Shown: positions 1 through 7,840, counted from the first letter of the stretch. The stretch: DNA of 64,000 nt from Methylomonas subterranea (GCF_024505185.1 NZ_JANIBJ010000001.1:1-64000), one strand, 5' to 3'. Made by a program: numbers and translations. Notes: generated by a model from the letters alone, not told the origin.

Positions 1-10
1 TAGCCGACAT

Positions 11-36
11 GGACGTATTCACCGCGTCATGTCCGG
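11..36. repeat. Dispersed repeat copy, GGACGTATT type
   Basis: A 26-base stretch starting GGACGTATT and ending TGTCCGG closely matches 42481-42506, with a few mismatches. The second copy lies in a repeat-rich intergenic region, so this is probably one end of a dispersed element family of this genome. Nothing else is recognisable in bases 1-126. Confidence 0.5.
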
Positions 37-126
37 TAAGTAATCGCCGCGCCATTCGTAACAATCCGAATTCCGGGACGCCATTTATGCCCGCATCCCG
101 ATTGCGGACGACGCTCCCTGTCCGGA

Positions 127-1260
127 TTAAAGCCTGCCGTATTTTCCCAGCGTTTCCTGGCTGTCGCAAAGCCAAAAGCCGGCGGTGTCGCGGGAAGCGT
201 TCTTGGCCGTGTACATGCGTTTGTCGGCGGCGTTTACCAGCTCGTCGGCCGATAGGAATTTGTCCGGGCCGGTCTGGCAAATGCCTATGCTGAAGGCGAT
301 GTCTTCCCCTTCCTGTCTGGCGATGAAACACTGAATCAGCCGCTCGCATACGTCCTTGGCCTGGCCGTTGGTGGCACCGGGCATGATGATGCAGAATTCA
401 TCGCCGCCGTAACGGCAGGCGATGTCGGTTTCGCGGATACTAGCCAGGATGCATTTGCCTATCATCACCAGCATCTGATCGCCGGCCACGTGACCTTGCA
501 TATCGTTTAAGCCCTTGAAGCCGTTCAGATCGAAATATATCAGGGTCAGGGGTTCCTTGCGCCGCGCGCAACCGGCCAGTTCCACCCGCATGCGTTCGTA
601 AAAGGCCCGGTGGTTCAGCAAGCGGGTCAAGCCGTCCTGGCAGGAAAATTCCTTCAGTTCCCGGGTTTGCTTGGCCACGGTCTCGGCCAGATCGTGGGCG
701 TAGTGTTCCAATTCCAGCTTGGCTTTTTCCACCTCGGCAACCAGGGCGCCGGTATAGGTTTCGAACACGAACTGCACGTCGAACATCAACAGCTTGGTCA
801 GGGAGCGTTGCCGTTTGTCCACTTCCTCGCGGCTGCAATTGCCTTCCAGATGATCTTTTTCGAACTGATCCGACAGAATGTCCCATAGCAGACGCACCGC
901 CGCCATATACAGGGCCGGCGATACACCGATGCGTTTGTGTACCTTGCCGACCCGCAGGCGGGCGGACACGTAATGTTCGTCGAATTTGCCGGAAAACACC
1001 TCCTGGATATAGCCGCGCATGCTGTTTTTCAGGCGTTGCAGGGTATCGGAGTCGCCGATGACGATTTCCACTTCCAGATGGGTCAGCTGTTTGGCGTAAA
1101 ACTCCTCGACGATCCAGTCGAGATTCCGGGTGATGAAGGGTTCGGCGGCTTGCATGTTTTCTTCGTCGGTCTGAGTCAGGTCGAACAGTTTTTTGATCTG
1201 CTCGATGCGCCGTTCCGTCAACTTTAGCTGCTCCACCATGGTGTGGTTGGTTAAAAGCAT
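127..1260 (-). CDS. Globin-coupled sensor diguanylate cyclase
   Basis: Predicted haem-based oxygen sensor that makes cyclic di-GMP from two GTP. The first 160 or so residues look like the globin domain of globin-coupled sensors, with proximal-histidine context VGKVHKRIG (His108). A short coiled linker (about 175-205) leads to a GGDEF domain with an intact GGDEF motif at 285-289. An inhibitory-site RxxD (RETD, 276-279) sits five residues before it. There is no EAL domain. I chose the ATG at 1260 because AGAGGA lies about seven bases upstream; a longer open frame to 1344 lacks such a site. The 377-residue product is soluble. It lies divergently from nifV, so it may share the intergenic control region, but a functional link to nitrogen fixation is inference only. 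Confidence 0.88.
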   Translation of the reverse strand: MLLTNHTMVEQLKLTERRIEQIKKLFDLTQTDEENMQAAEPFITRNLDWIVEEFYAKQLTHLEVEIVIGDSDTLQRLKNSMRGYIQEVFSGKFDEHYVSARLRVGKVHKRIGVSPALYMAAVRLLWDILSDQFEKDHLEGNCSREEVDKRQRSLTKLLMFDVQFVFETYTGALVAEVEKAKLELEHYAHDLAETVAKQTRELKEFSCQDGLTRLLNHRAFYERMRVELAGCARRKEPLTLIYFDLNGFKGLNDMQGHVAGDQMLVMIGKCILASIRETDIACRYGGDEFCIIMPGATNGQAKDVCERLIQCFIARQEGEDIAFSIGICQTGPDKFLSADELVNAADKRMYTAKNASRDTAGFWLCDSQETLGKYGRL

Positions 1261-1556
1261 CGTTAATCCTCTTATATATTGGGGTATTACGGAAGCTGAA
1301 AATAAACCCATTGCGGGTGTTTGGCAAATTGGCCTGATTGTCATTTCACGGTAACGGGAACGGATTGTAGGCCGGCTATCGCGGCTACCGCCGCCGGATT
1401 TAAGAAAATATGTCGGTTGCCCGGCAAAATATTTGGCGGCCGCCGCAATACGGAGTGTTTAGGGTCGAAAGCGGCTGCGCGACCCGCGCGCGTAAGCCTG
1501 TTATCAACCCTGGCCCGGATTGGGTATTAAGCCGACACAGGCGTTGCCGGACAGAT

Positions 1557-1572
1557 TGTAGGTTTTGCGACA
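1557..1572 (+). promoter_or_regulatory. NifA upstream activator site (TGT-N10-ACA)
   Basis: The sequence is TGT, ten bases, then ACA, exactly the NifA-binding consensus. It lies about 100 bp upstream of the -24 element at 1659, a usual distance for enhancer sites acting by DNA looping. Seen directly; binding by NifA is inferred. Confidence 0.8.
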
Positions 1573-1656
1573 ATTTGCCTGGCCTGTTTCGGATTATCGT
1601 GTAGACATTGCACCAAATTAGTCCGTACCCCCCGCTAATTCCGGCCTTCCCAGCAG

Positions 1657-1673
1657 TTGGCAAGCGTTTTGCT
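1657..1673 (+). promoter_or_regulatory. Sigma-54 (-24/-12) promoter of the nifV operon
   Basis: TTGGCA and TTGCT elements place GG at 1659-1660 and GC at 1671-1672 with exactly ten bases between, the invariant sigma-54 spacing. Transcription should start near 1684, leaving a leader of about 40 bases before nifV at 1723. With the NifA site upstream, this is a canonical nif promoter. The rest of 1261-1722 shows no gene. Confidence 0.85.
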
Positions 1674-1722
1674 TTATAGCTATCGACAGTGTTTTCCACG
1701 TTACGGTACTTAGGGTTCAGCC

Positions 1723-2847
1723 ATGACACTCCGCTCGCGCAACATCATTATCGATGACACCACGCTCCGCGATGGCGAACAATCGGCTGGCGTGGTGTTT
1801 TCCCTGGATGAAAAAATCGCCATTGCCGGGCAACTGGCCGCGCTGGGCGTACCGGAACTGGAGATCGGTATTCCCGCCATGGGCGCCCAGGAACGCGAAG
1901 AGATCAAGGCCATCGCGGCAATGAAGCTGCCTTGCAATTTGTTGGTGTGGTCCAGAATGCGCAAGGACGATTTGAAGCATAGCCTGGGTCTGGGCGTGGG
2001 AACGGTGGATTTATCCATTTCCGCTTCCGATCAACACATACAGCACAAACTGAAACAAAGCCGGGCCTGGGTGCTGGAAACCATCGATTATTGCGTGAAA
2101 GCCGCCGTCGATGCCGGACTGCACGTCTGCGTCGGCGCCGAGGATGCCTCGCGGGCCGACCGTGGTTTTCTGGCGCAAATGGCGGAAACCGCCCAACGGG
2201 CCGGAGCCATCCGCATCCGTTTCGCCGATACCGTCGGCATCATGGAACCGTTCGGGGTGTATGAAGCTATTCGCCAACTGCGCGCGGTTACCGAGATGGA
2301 TATCGAAATGCATGCGCATGATGATCTGGGACTGGCCACCGCCAACACCCTGGCAGCCGCTTATGCCGGCGCCACCCACCTGAATACTACCGTCAACGGT
2401 TTGGGCGAGCGGGCAGGCAATGCCGCGTTGGAAGAAGTGGTGGTGGGCTTGAAACAACTATACGGCATGGATTCAGGCGTGGACCTGCGCGATTTTCCCG
2501 CGCTGTCGCAACAGGTGGCAACAGCGTCCGGCGACACCATAGGCAGCCGCAAAAGCTTGATCGGCCGCGATGTCTTCAGTCACGAGGCCGGCATACATGT
2601 CGACGGCCTGCTGAAAGACCCCAACAATTACCAAGGCGTGGACCCGGCGTTGGTCGGGCGCAGCCATCAACTGGTGCTCGGCAAGCACTCCGGCAGTCAG
2701 GGCGTCATGCATGCCTACCAACAACTGGGCATCGCCATCAACCGCTGGCAGGCTGGCCGCCTGCTGCCGATGATCCGGCAATTCGTCAGTATTCACAAGC
2801 GCGCACCGCAAAGCGCTGATTTGAACCAATTTTTACTTAGCCTATAA
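1723..2847 (+). CDS. nifV: Homocitrate synthase NifV
   Basis: Condenses acetyl-CoA and 2-oxoglutarate to homocitrate, the organic ligand of the nitrogenase FeMo-cofactor. The 374-residue length is normal. The HMGL-like TIM barrel opens with TTLRDGEQ (residues 13-20). It also carries the metal-binding MHAHDDLGLA segment and GLGERAGNAALEE, both diagnostic of the homocitrate/isopropylmalate synthase family. There is no LeuA-type C-terminal regulatory domain, which together with the nif context separates it from leucine synthesis. It is the first gene behind the sigma-54 promoter and is followed after 12 bases by a small gene and then cysE, as in Azotobacter-type nif clusters. Confidence 0.95.
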   Translation: MTLRSRNIIIDDTTLRDGEQSAGVVFSLDEKIAIAGQLAALGVPELEIGIPAMGAQEREEIKAIAAMKLPCNLLVWSRMRKDDLKHSLGLGVGTVDLSISASDQHIQHKLKQSRAWVLETIDYCVKAAVDAGLHVCVGAEDASRADRGFLAQMAETAQRAGAIRIRFADTVGIMEPFGVYEAIRQLRAVTEMDIEMHAHDDLGLATANTLAAAYAGATHLNTTVNGLGERAGNAALEEVVVGLKQLYGMDSGVDLRDFPALSQQVATASGDTIGSRKSLIGRDVFSHEAGIHVDGLLKDPNNYQGVDPALVGRSHQLVLGKHSGSQGVMHAYQQLGIAINRWQAGRLLPMIRQFVSIHKRAPQSADLNQFLLSL

Positions 2848-2859
2848 AAGAGGTGTCCG

Positions 2860-3027
2860 ATGAACAGTAAACGTCAAAAACCAGCCGTACCGACCGTTGG
2901 CAAACTGGAGTCGGTGCAACCGAATCATCCGCCATTCGACGCGCAGGACGACCGTTACCCAGGCAGTTTCTTTCGGGTTCCCGGCATACCGGCACCCGGC
3001 AAAACCACCTGGAGCTTGGCAAAATGA
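2860..3027 (+). CDS. 55-residue protein between nifV and cysE
   Basis: Small soluble protein of unknown function, not recognised. It starts [10 protein letters not shown] and ends TTWSLAK. It is rich in proline, with a central acidic and aromatic stretch DAQDDRYPG, and has no cysteine or membrane segment. AGAGGTG lies just upstream of the ATG. The stop overlaps the cysE start as ATGA, which indicates translational coupling and argues that it is a real gene. The position inside a nif operon suggests an accessory role, but nothing in the sequence names it. Confidence 0.7.
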   Translation: MNSKRQKPAVPTVGKLESVQPNHPPFDAQDDRYPGSFFRVPGIPAPGKTTWSLAK

Positions 3028-3803
3028 TGTTTTTTTCACCGCCCCGGCCCAGCGCCGCGCCGGGTTTATGGCAGGACTGGCGCGAAGATGTGGCGTGCGT
3101 ATTCGCCCGCGACCCGGCCGCCAGGAATCTGTTGGAAGTATTACTGGCTTATCCGGGCGTGCATGCGGTGCTGTTGTACCGGCTTACCCATAGATTATGG
3201 TTGTCGGACTGGAAACTGTCGGCCCGGCTGGTGGCGGCTTTCGCCCGCTGGCTGACCAATGTCGACATCCATCCCGGCGCCACCATAGGCAAGCGCTTTT
3301 TTATCGATCACGGCGCCTGCGTGGTGATAGGCGAAACCTCGGAAATCGGCAACGATGTCACGCTGTACCACGGCGTAACCTTGGGCGGCACCACCTGGAA
3401 CAAGGCCAAGCGCCATCCCACCCTGGGCGATAACGTATTGGTGGGTGCCGGCGCCAAGATTCTGGGCGCCATCACGCTGGGCGACAACGTCAGAGTGGGA
3501 GCCAATTCGGTGGTGATCAAGGATGTGCCGGCCTGCTGCACGGTAATAGGCATACCCGGCCGCATCATTCAACAAAAAGGCGTCAAGATTCAAAATCCGC
3601 GCGGTATCGATCTGGACCACCATCTGGTGCCCGATCCGATCGGCAAAGCCATCAATTGCCTGGTGGAAAGACTGGATAAATTGGAAGCCAATCAGGAACG
3701 ATTCGTCACGCTGGACAGCGAAAATTGCGACAGTTGCGAATCGGAAGGCGTCTGCCACGGTGACGACAAAATTATTTTGAAACAGGCGGCGGGTGGACAG
3801 TAA
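3024..3803 (+). CDS. cysE: Serine O-acetyltransferase, nif-linked
   Basis: Transfers acetyl from acetyl-CoA to L-serine, the committing step of cysteine synthesis. In nif operons this raises cysteine supply for Fe-S cluster assembly. The 259-residue protein has a helical N-terminal part and a left-handed parallel beta-helix (about 85-185) containing [20 protein letters not shown] and [10 protein letters not shown]. The C-terminal tail contains [10 protein letters not shown], a small cysteine cluster that could bind metal or form a redox switch; this is speculative. An alternative ATG lies one codon downstream. It overlaps the upstream small gene by 4 bases and the next gene by one base (TAATG). 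Confidence 0.93.
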   Translation: MMFFSPPRPSAAPGLWQDWREDVACVFARDPAARNLLEVLLAYPGVHAVLLYRLTHRLWLSDWKLSARLVAAFARWLTNVDIHPGATIGKRFFIDHGACVVIGETSEIGNDVTLYHGVTLGGTTWNKAKRHPTLGDNVLVGAGAKILGAITLGDNVRVGANSVVIKDVPACCTVIGIPGRIIQQKGVKIQNPRGIDLDHHLVPDPIGKAINCLVERLDKLEANQERFVTLDSENCDSCESEGVCHGDDKIILKQAAGGQ

Positions 3804-4309
3804 TGGATCTATTGGAATTTGAAGCCAAGGACTTGTATTTCGAGCAAGAAGACAGCGCGGAAGTACAGACGTTGATCCAATACGCCTCGGAATTATATGC
3901 CAGCGGTGAAGCCGAACTGCCGCTGTTGCAAGCTTTTTTACGCGCCCCCGATTCCATCAACGTGCTGGTATCGCTAAACCGGTTTTATTACTACCAGCAC
4001 AGGCTGGAAGAAGCCTTACTGATCTCCGAGCGCGCATTGAGTCTGATCCGGCGGGAAATAGAGTTTCCGGACGATTGGCGGCAACTGGACGAAACGCATA
4101 TCACTCAGGCGCCGAAGGATTGGCTGACCCGGGTCAGGCTGTATCTGTTTACCCTGAAGTCGATCGGATTTTTGAACATGCGCATGGAGAATCTGGAGCT
4201 CAGTCGCGGCATCTTCGAAAAACTGGTGGCGTTGGACGACAGGGATCGCATCGGCGCCAAGGCACTTTTGGAGTTGGTGTTACAAAGACAACAGGCAGCG
4301 GTTGCCTGA
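3803..4309 (+). CDS. Nif-operon helical-repeat (TPR-like) protein, paralogue 1
   Basis: A 168-residue, apparently all-helical soluble protein whose pattern resembles tetratricopeptide repeats, especially RFYYYQHRLEEALLISERAL and LYLFTLKSIGFLNMRMENLE. I do not recognise a named family. The gene at 33435-33941 encodes a same-length relative. There FYFYQGRLQEAE, LYTLKALAFIKLR and LDPQDKSGA align with FYYYQHRLEEAL, LFTLKSIGFLNMR and LDDRDRIGA here. Having one copy in each nif arm suggests a scaffold or chaperone role in nitrogenase maturation, which is inference. Translation is coupled to cysE. Confidence 0.8.
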   Translation: MDLLEFEAKDLYFEQEDSAEVQTLIQYASELYASGEAELPLLQAFLRAPDSINVLVSLNRFYYYQHRLEEALLISERALSLIRREIEFPDDWRQLDETHITQAPKDWLTRVRLYLFTLKSIGFLNMRMENLELSRGIFEKLVALDDRDRIGAKALLELVLQRQQAAVA

Positions 4310-4360
4310 CACGGGGGAGAGCGGTCGCTCTCGGGAGAAGCAATGTTTGAGGTATTTGTG

Positions 4361-4465
4361 ATGTTGAGAGAAAAGCTGGATTCGACGCTGGTACCGGCGG
4401 TGCTGTTTGCAATATTGGTGATTTATTTGCTGAGCAGCGACCCCGGCATAGTAGGGCCGTTTTAG
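4361..4465 (+). CDS. 34-residue single-span membrane peptide, copy 1
   Basis: Very short gene: MLREKLDSTL, then a hydrophobic span of about 16 residues (VPAVLFAILVIYLL), then SSDPGIVGPF. I prefer the ATG at 4361, because GAGG lies eight bases upstream and the resulting N-terminus aligns with the next small gene. An in-frame ATG at 4343, also preceded by a purine-rich GGGAG, would give 40 residues. It resembles the 4538-4660 product in order of features: MLxxK, D, a hydrophobic span, LVxYxL, then DxG. Function unknown. Predicted to insert in the inner membrane. Confidence 0.6.
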   Translation: MLREKLDSTLVPAVLFAILVIYLLSSDPGIVGPF

Positions 4466-4466
4466 G

Positions 4467-4490
4467 GCGGCGTAATAACCGCCGCTTTTG
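4467..4490 (+). terminator. Hairpin between the two small membrane-peptide genes
   Basis: GCGGCG (4467-4472) pairs with CGCCGC (4480-4485) around a seven-base loop, followed by TTTTG. It begins one base after the stop of the first small gene. The short U-run makes it a weak or partial terminator, or an RNA-processing or stabilising stem that sets dosage within the operon. Confidence 0.45.
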
Positions 4491-4537
4491 TTTCCGCGGG
4501 TGGGTTTTGCCCATCCTTCATTTTAAAGGTGATTATC

Positions 4538-4660
4538 ATGCTTAAACATAAATCCGATCCTTTTCTGGCCCAGGCATCCCTGATGCTGGTGATTATGTTG
4601 GTGATGTATGCTCTGGGTGGCGATAGCGGCAATCTGGATCACCTGATAGCCGCGAGGTAG
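4538..4660 (+). CDS. 40-residue single-span membrane peptide, copy 2
   Basis: The product starts MLKHKSDPFL, has a hydrophobic segment ASLMLVIMLVMYAL and ends GGDSGNLDHLIAAR. AAAGGTG precedes the ATG at good spacing, and the last codons carry GAGG, which serves as ribosome binding site for nifW five bases after the stop. It looks like a tandem paralogue of the 4361-4465 product. The N-terminus is positively charged and short, so cytoplasmic-in orientation is expected. Not recognised; possibly a membrane anchor or a subunit of a respiratory or electron-transfer complex, both speculative. Confidence 0.65.
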   Translation: MLKHKSDPFLAQASLMLVIMLVMYALGGDSGNLDHLIAAR

Positions 4661-4664
4661 CTTT

Positions 4665-4979
4665 ATGAGTTTAGAAGACGATATGGAAGAACTGGAATCC
4701 GCCGAGGATTTCTTACAGTACTTTGGGCTGGAATACGATCAAACCATAGTCCACGTCAACCGTTTGCATATTTTGCAGCGCTTCCACGACTATCTGGATA
4801 AGGGCGGCGAGTCCTTGCCGGAAGATGAGGACAGCAAGCGGCAAGTCTACAAAAGTCTGCTGGCGCGGGCCTATGCCGACTTCGTGGACTCCAACGCGCA
4901 GACCGAAAAAGTATTCAAGGTCTTCAACATGCCGGATCCGCAAAACGTGTTCGTCGCGCTCAGCGATATCAAGACATGA
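4665..4979 (+). CDS. nifW: Nitrogenase stabilising protein NifW
   Basis: NifW associates with the MoFe protein and helps it mature or withstand oxygen. The 104-residue length and the pattern DMEELESAEDFLQYF, VNRLHILQRFHDYL and ARAYADFV...KVFKVF match the family. It is soluble and acidic at the N-terminus. The stop overlaps the nifZ start as ATGA, and the order nifW-nifZ-nifM is the Azotobacter one. The ribosome binding site lies inside the end of the preceding small gene. Confidence 0.93.
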   Translation: MSLEDDMEELESAEDFLQYFGLEYDQTIVHVNRLHILQRFHDYLDKGGESLPEDEDSKRQVYKSLLARAYADFVDSNAQTEKVFKVFNMPDPQNVFVALSDIKT

Positions 4980-5455
4980 GAGAAGAGCGCTTCGACGAAG
5001 GCCGCTTCGAATACGGCGAGGCGGTCAGGATCACTCGCAACGTGCGCAATGACGGTACCTACCCCGGCAAGGAAGTGGGCGACCTGTTGATACGCCGGGG
5101 CAGTGTCGGCAACGTCATCGAAGTCGGCACCTTTTTGCAGGACCAGGTGATTTACACCGTGCACTTTTTGGATCAGGGCCGCATGGTGGGTTGCCGGCTG
5201 GAGGAGTTGATTCCGGCCGATGCGCCCTGGAATCCCAGCCGCTTCGAGTTTCGCGATCTGGTGGTCTGCAGCATAGACCTGGGTGTGCAGGGCAATGTAT
5301 TGGTGGAAAAAGGCACGGAAGGCGAAGTGCTGAAAGTGTTGCGCGAAACCTTGCCGCTGCAATACCACGTTCGCTTTCCCGGCAGGACGCTGCAAGTGCC
5401 GGAAAGCGTGCTGGAGCCGGCCGATCCGAAAAACTTTAGAGAACCGGAGGATTGA
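4976..5455 (+). CDS. nifZ: Nitrogen fixation protein NifZ
   Basis: NifZ acts in maturation of the P-clusters of the MoFe protein. The 159 residues form two similar SH3-like halves. The first (about 10-80) runs from FEYGEAVRI through GDLLIRRGSVGNV to GCRLEELIP. The second (about 85-150) runs from FEFRDLVVC through LVEKGTEGEVLKV to VPESVLEP. The duplication is part of the family. It overlaps nifW by 4 bases, and its stop overlaps the nifM start region. Confidence 0.93.
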   Translation: MREERFDEGRFEYGEAVRITRNVRNDGTYPGKEVGDLLIRRGSVGNVIEVGTFLQDQVIYTVHFLDQGRMVGCRLEELIPADAPWNPSRFEFRDLVVCSIDLGVQGNVLVEKGTEGEVLKVLRETLPLQYHVRFPGRTLQVPESVLEPADPKNFREPED

Positions 5456-5457
5456 TG

Positions 5458-6312
5458 ATGAGCCCTACGTCCGAAGCTGCCATTGAACCTTATACCCTGT
5501 TGCGGGCCTCGTTAAGCCTGTTCAAAAAAGCCCCCACCGAGCTGGAGAACCAACAGTTGTCGCAGGCGCAAAGGCAGGCCAAAAACGAATACGAAATCGA
5601 AACCCGGGTGTTGAACTCCAACGAAGCGGCCAGCGTGATCGTCTCCGACCAGGAAGTCGCCAATGCCTTCGCCGAGGTCAGGGCACGGTTCGACGATGAT
5701 GATGCCTTTGAAGCGGCGTTGCTGGCCAACCGCTTGACCACGGAAAGCCTGAGGGCGGCGCTGTCGCGGCAATGCAAGGTCAACAGCGTGTTGGAAAAAG
5801 TAGCGGCGCGGGCACCCAAGGTCAACGAGGTGGAAGTGGGGATTTTTTACCACTCGCATCCGGAAAAATTTCATATTCCCGAGCAGCGTATAGCCCGGCA
5901 TATCCTGATCAGCATCAACCCGGATTACCCGGAGAATACCCGCGAGAACGCCTTTGCGCGCATCACGGAAATTGCCGAAACCCTGAAGCGCAAGCCGCAC
6001 AAGTTCGCCAATCTGGCCCTGAAGAATTCCGAGTGCCCCACGGCCCTGAACGGCGGCGAACTTGGAACCGTGGTGCAAGGCAAGCTGTACCCGGAACTGG
6101 ACGCGGCCTTGTTTCAACTGAAGGAAAATCAGATCAGCGCCATCGTGGAAACCGAAGTCGGATTTCACCTGATTCAATGCAGCAAAATTATTCGGGCCGA
6201 GACCATGTCCTTGAAAAATGCCACGCCCAAGATCAAACAAATCATGCAGGAACGTTCCCGGCGCAGATGCCAACGTAGTTGGTTGGCCAGCCTGCCGGCT
6301 GTAAAATCCTAG
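5458..6312 (+). CDS. nifM: Peptidyl-prolyl isomerase NifM
   Basis: NifM is a parvulin-type prolyl isomerase needed to activate the nitrogenase Fe protein NifH. The N-terminal half (about 1-125) is helical, and the C-terminal PpiC domain (about 135-265) includes IARHILISINPDYPENT, GELGTVVQGKLYPELD and VETEVGFHLIQ. The ATG at 5458 stands seven bases after GGAGG; ATG 5455 and TTG 5452 are alternatives. No signal peptide is visible, so it acts in the cytoplasm, unlike most parvulins of the SurA/PrsA type. It ends shortly before clpX. Confidence 0.93.
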   Translation: MSPTSEAAIEPYTLLRASLSLFKKAPTELENQQLSQAQRQAKNEYEIETRVLNSNEAASVIVSDQEVANAFAEVRARFDDDDAFEAALLANRLTTESLRAALSRQCKVNSVLEKVAARAPKVNEVEVGIFYHSHPEKFHIPEQRIARHILISINPDYPENTRENAFARITEIAETLKRKPHKFANLALKNSECPTALNGGELGTVVQGKLYPELDAALFQLKENQISAIVETEVGFHLIQCSKIIRAETMSLKNATPKIKQIMQERSRRRCQRSWLASLPAVKS

Positions 6313-6341
6313 GTGCGCGGCGCGTACCCTTTTGCTACCCA

Positions 6342-7649
6342 ATGGTGAATAAAATGGCCAAAGAATCCAAGCACTGTTCCTTTTGCGGTATCGAAGCTTC
6401 GGCATCGGTACCCATGATAGCCGGCACCGAGGGCTTTATTTGCGAAGCCTGCGTCATGCTGGCCAGCCAGGTGGTATCCAGCTGGGGCAAGAAGAAAGAG
6501 CTCACCGAAATGCAGGGCGCGCTGCCCAAGCCGGTGGAAATCAAAGCCATGCTGGACCAATATGTGATCGGACAGGATTTGGCCAAGGAAATCCTCTCGG
6601 TAGCGGTCTACAATCATTACAAGCGTCTGAAGCACGAAAGCGTCAAAACCGGCGGCTTGGGCGATGCAGATACCAACGTGGAAATCGGCAAATCCAATAT
6701 TTTGCTGATAGGCCCCTCCGGTACCGGCAAAACCTTGCTGGCCAGCACGCTGGCCAAAATCGTCGGCGTACCGTTTACCGTGGCCGACGCCACCACGCTG
6801 ACCCAGGCCGGTTATGTCGGCGACGACGTGGAAAATATCCTGGTGCGCTTGCTGGACGTGGCCGACGGCAATATCAGCAAGGCCGAATGGGGCATCGTTT
6901 ATATCGACGAAGTGGACAAAATCGCCCGCAGCCCGGAACAGGCTTTCGGCACCCGCGATGTGTCCGGCGAAGGCGTGCAACAGGCCTTGTTGCGATTGGT
7001 GGAAGGCTCGCATGTCAAAATCACCGCCAAGGGCCGCCGCAAGGAAAGCAGCAGCGATACCTTGATGATAGATACCAGCAACATTTTATTCATCTCCGGC
7101 GGTGCTTTTCCCGGCCTGGAAAAACACGTGGAAAAACGCTTGCAGCCGCCGAAAACCGCCATCGGCTTCCATGCGGAAGTAAGCGACAGCAGTCAAAAGC
7201 CTTCGCTGGAAGCCTTGCTGAACGCAACCCAGCCGGACGATTTGAAACGCTTCGGTTTGATTCCGGAATTCATCGGCCGTTTCCCGGTATTGGCGCCCTT
7301 GGAGCCCCTGGATGTCGATGCCTTGATTCAGGTATTGACCGAACCCAAAAATGCCCTGGTCAAACAATACCAAAAGCTGTTCGCCTACGACGATGTCGAG
7401 CTGGAGTTTACCAAGGATGCCTTGGTGGAAATCGCCGAAAAAGCCATCGCCCGCGATACCGGCGCCCGCGGTCTGCGCAGCATCATGGAGCATGTGTTGC
7501 GCAAAACCATGTTCGACATTCCGTCGCGCGGCAATGTGGAACGCTGCGTCGTCAACGCGGACGTGATCAAGGGCGAGGCGGAGATTCAGGTTTTGGAACG
7601 CGGCGCCGGCGAAGGGGCGGATTTGCAGCGTTTGTCGGCGGGCGAGTAA
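6342..7649 (+). CDS. clpX: ATP-dependent Clp protease unfoldase ClpX, nif-linked copy
   Basis: Hexameric AAA+ unfoldase that feeds substrates to ClpP. The N-terminal zinc domain has CSFC and CEAC pairs. Walker A is GPSGTGKT (about residue 124), the pore loop is GYVGDDVEN, Walker B is YIDEVDKIA, and RDTGARGLRS marks the sensor-2 region. Length (435 aa) is normal. No clpP or lon is next to it, so this is not the housekeeping clpP-clpX-lon locus. In Azotobacter vinelandii a second clpX downstream of nifM controls NifB and NifEN levels, and that role is likely here. The start is uncertain: ATG 6342 or 6354, neither with a strong ribosome site. Confidence 0.92.
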   Translation: MVNKMAKESKHCSFCGIEASASVPMIAGTEGFICEACVMLASQVVSSWGKKKELTEMQGALPKPVEIKAMLDQYVIGQDLAKEILSVAVYNHYKRLKHESVKTGGLGDADTNVEIGKSNILLIGPSGTGKTLLASTLAKIVGVPFTVADATTLTQAGYVGDDVENILVRLLDVADGNISKAEWGIVYIDEVDKIARSPEQAFGTRDVSGEGVQQALLRLVEGSHVKITAKGRRKESSSDTLMIDTSNILFISGGAFPGLEKHVEKRLQPPKTAIGFHAEVSDSSQKPSLEALLNATQPDDLKRFGLIPEFIGRFPVLAPLEPLDVDALIQVLTEPKNALVKQYQKLFAYDDVELEFTKDALVEIAEKAIARDTGARGLRSIMEHVLRKTMFDIPSRGNVERCVVNADVIKGEAEIQVLERGAGEGADLQRLSAGE

Positions 7650-7716
7650 GCTTTATACGCTTGCCGGTGCGGATACCGGCATTGAGGTTCCGCCCAAAAT
7701 AAATCCGCCCTCTGTT

Positions 7717-7747
7717 CCCTCTCCCTTCGGGAGAGGGTTAGGGTGAG
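7717..7747. repeat. REP-like palindrome (CCCTCTCCC / GGGAGAGGG)
   Basis: A perfect 9-bp inverted repeat with a three-base loop (7717-7737), followed by TTAGGGTGAGGG. Related hairpins with the same flank occur at 38107-38212. It sits between clpX and the glutaredoxin gene and could stabilise the upstream transcript or act as a terminator, though it has no U-run. Confidence 0.7.
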
Positions 7748-7840
7748 GGATATTAACTGGGATGTTATTAGGGACGGAATCCTAAATCGCATCCGTGCCA
7801 GCGATACCAGGAATTATGGCCGCTTAACCTAGAGATACTC

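Noticed and set aside
440-1327. Long open frame on the minus strand overlapping the globin-coupled cyclase gene
   Set aside because: It is a shifted frame of the same gene, with arginine-rich, domainless translation typical of high-GC shadows.
5512-6405. 297-codon open frame opposite nifM
   Set aside because: Antisense to a clear NifM; no ribosome site, and low-complexity composition typical of antisense shadows.
6383-7702. 439-codon open frame overlapping clpX in another frame
   Set aside because: ClpX has complete motifs; this frame is basic and without domains.
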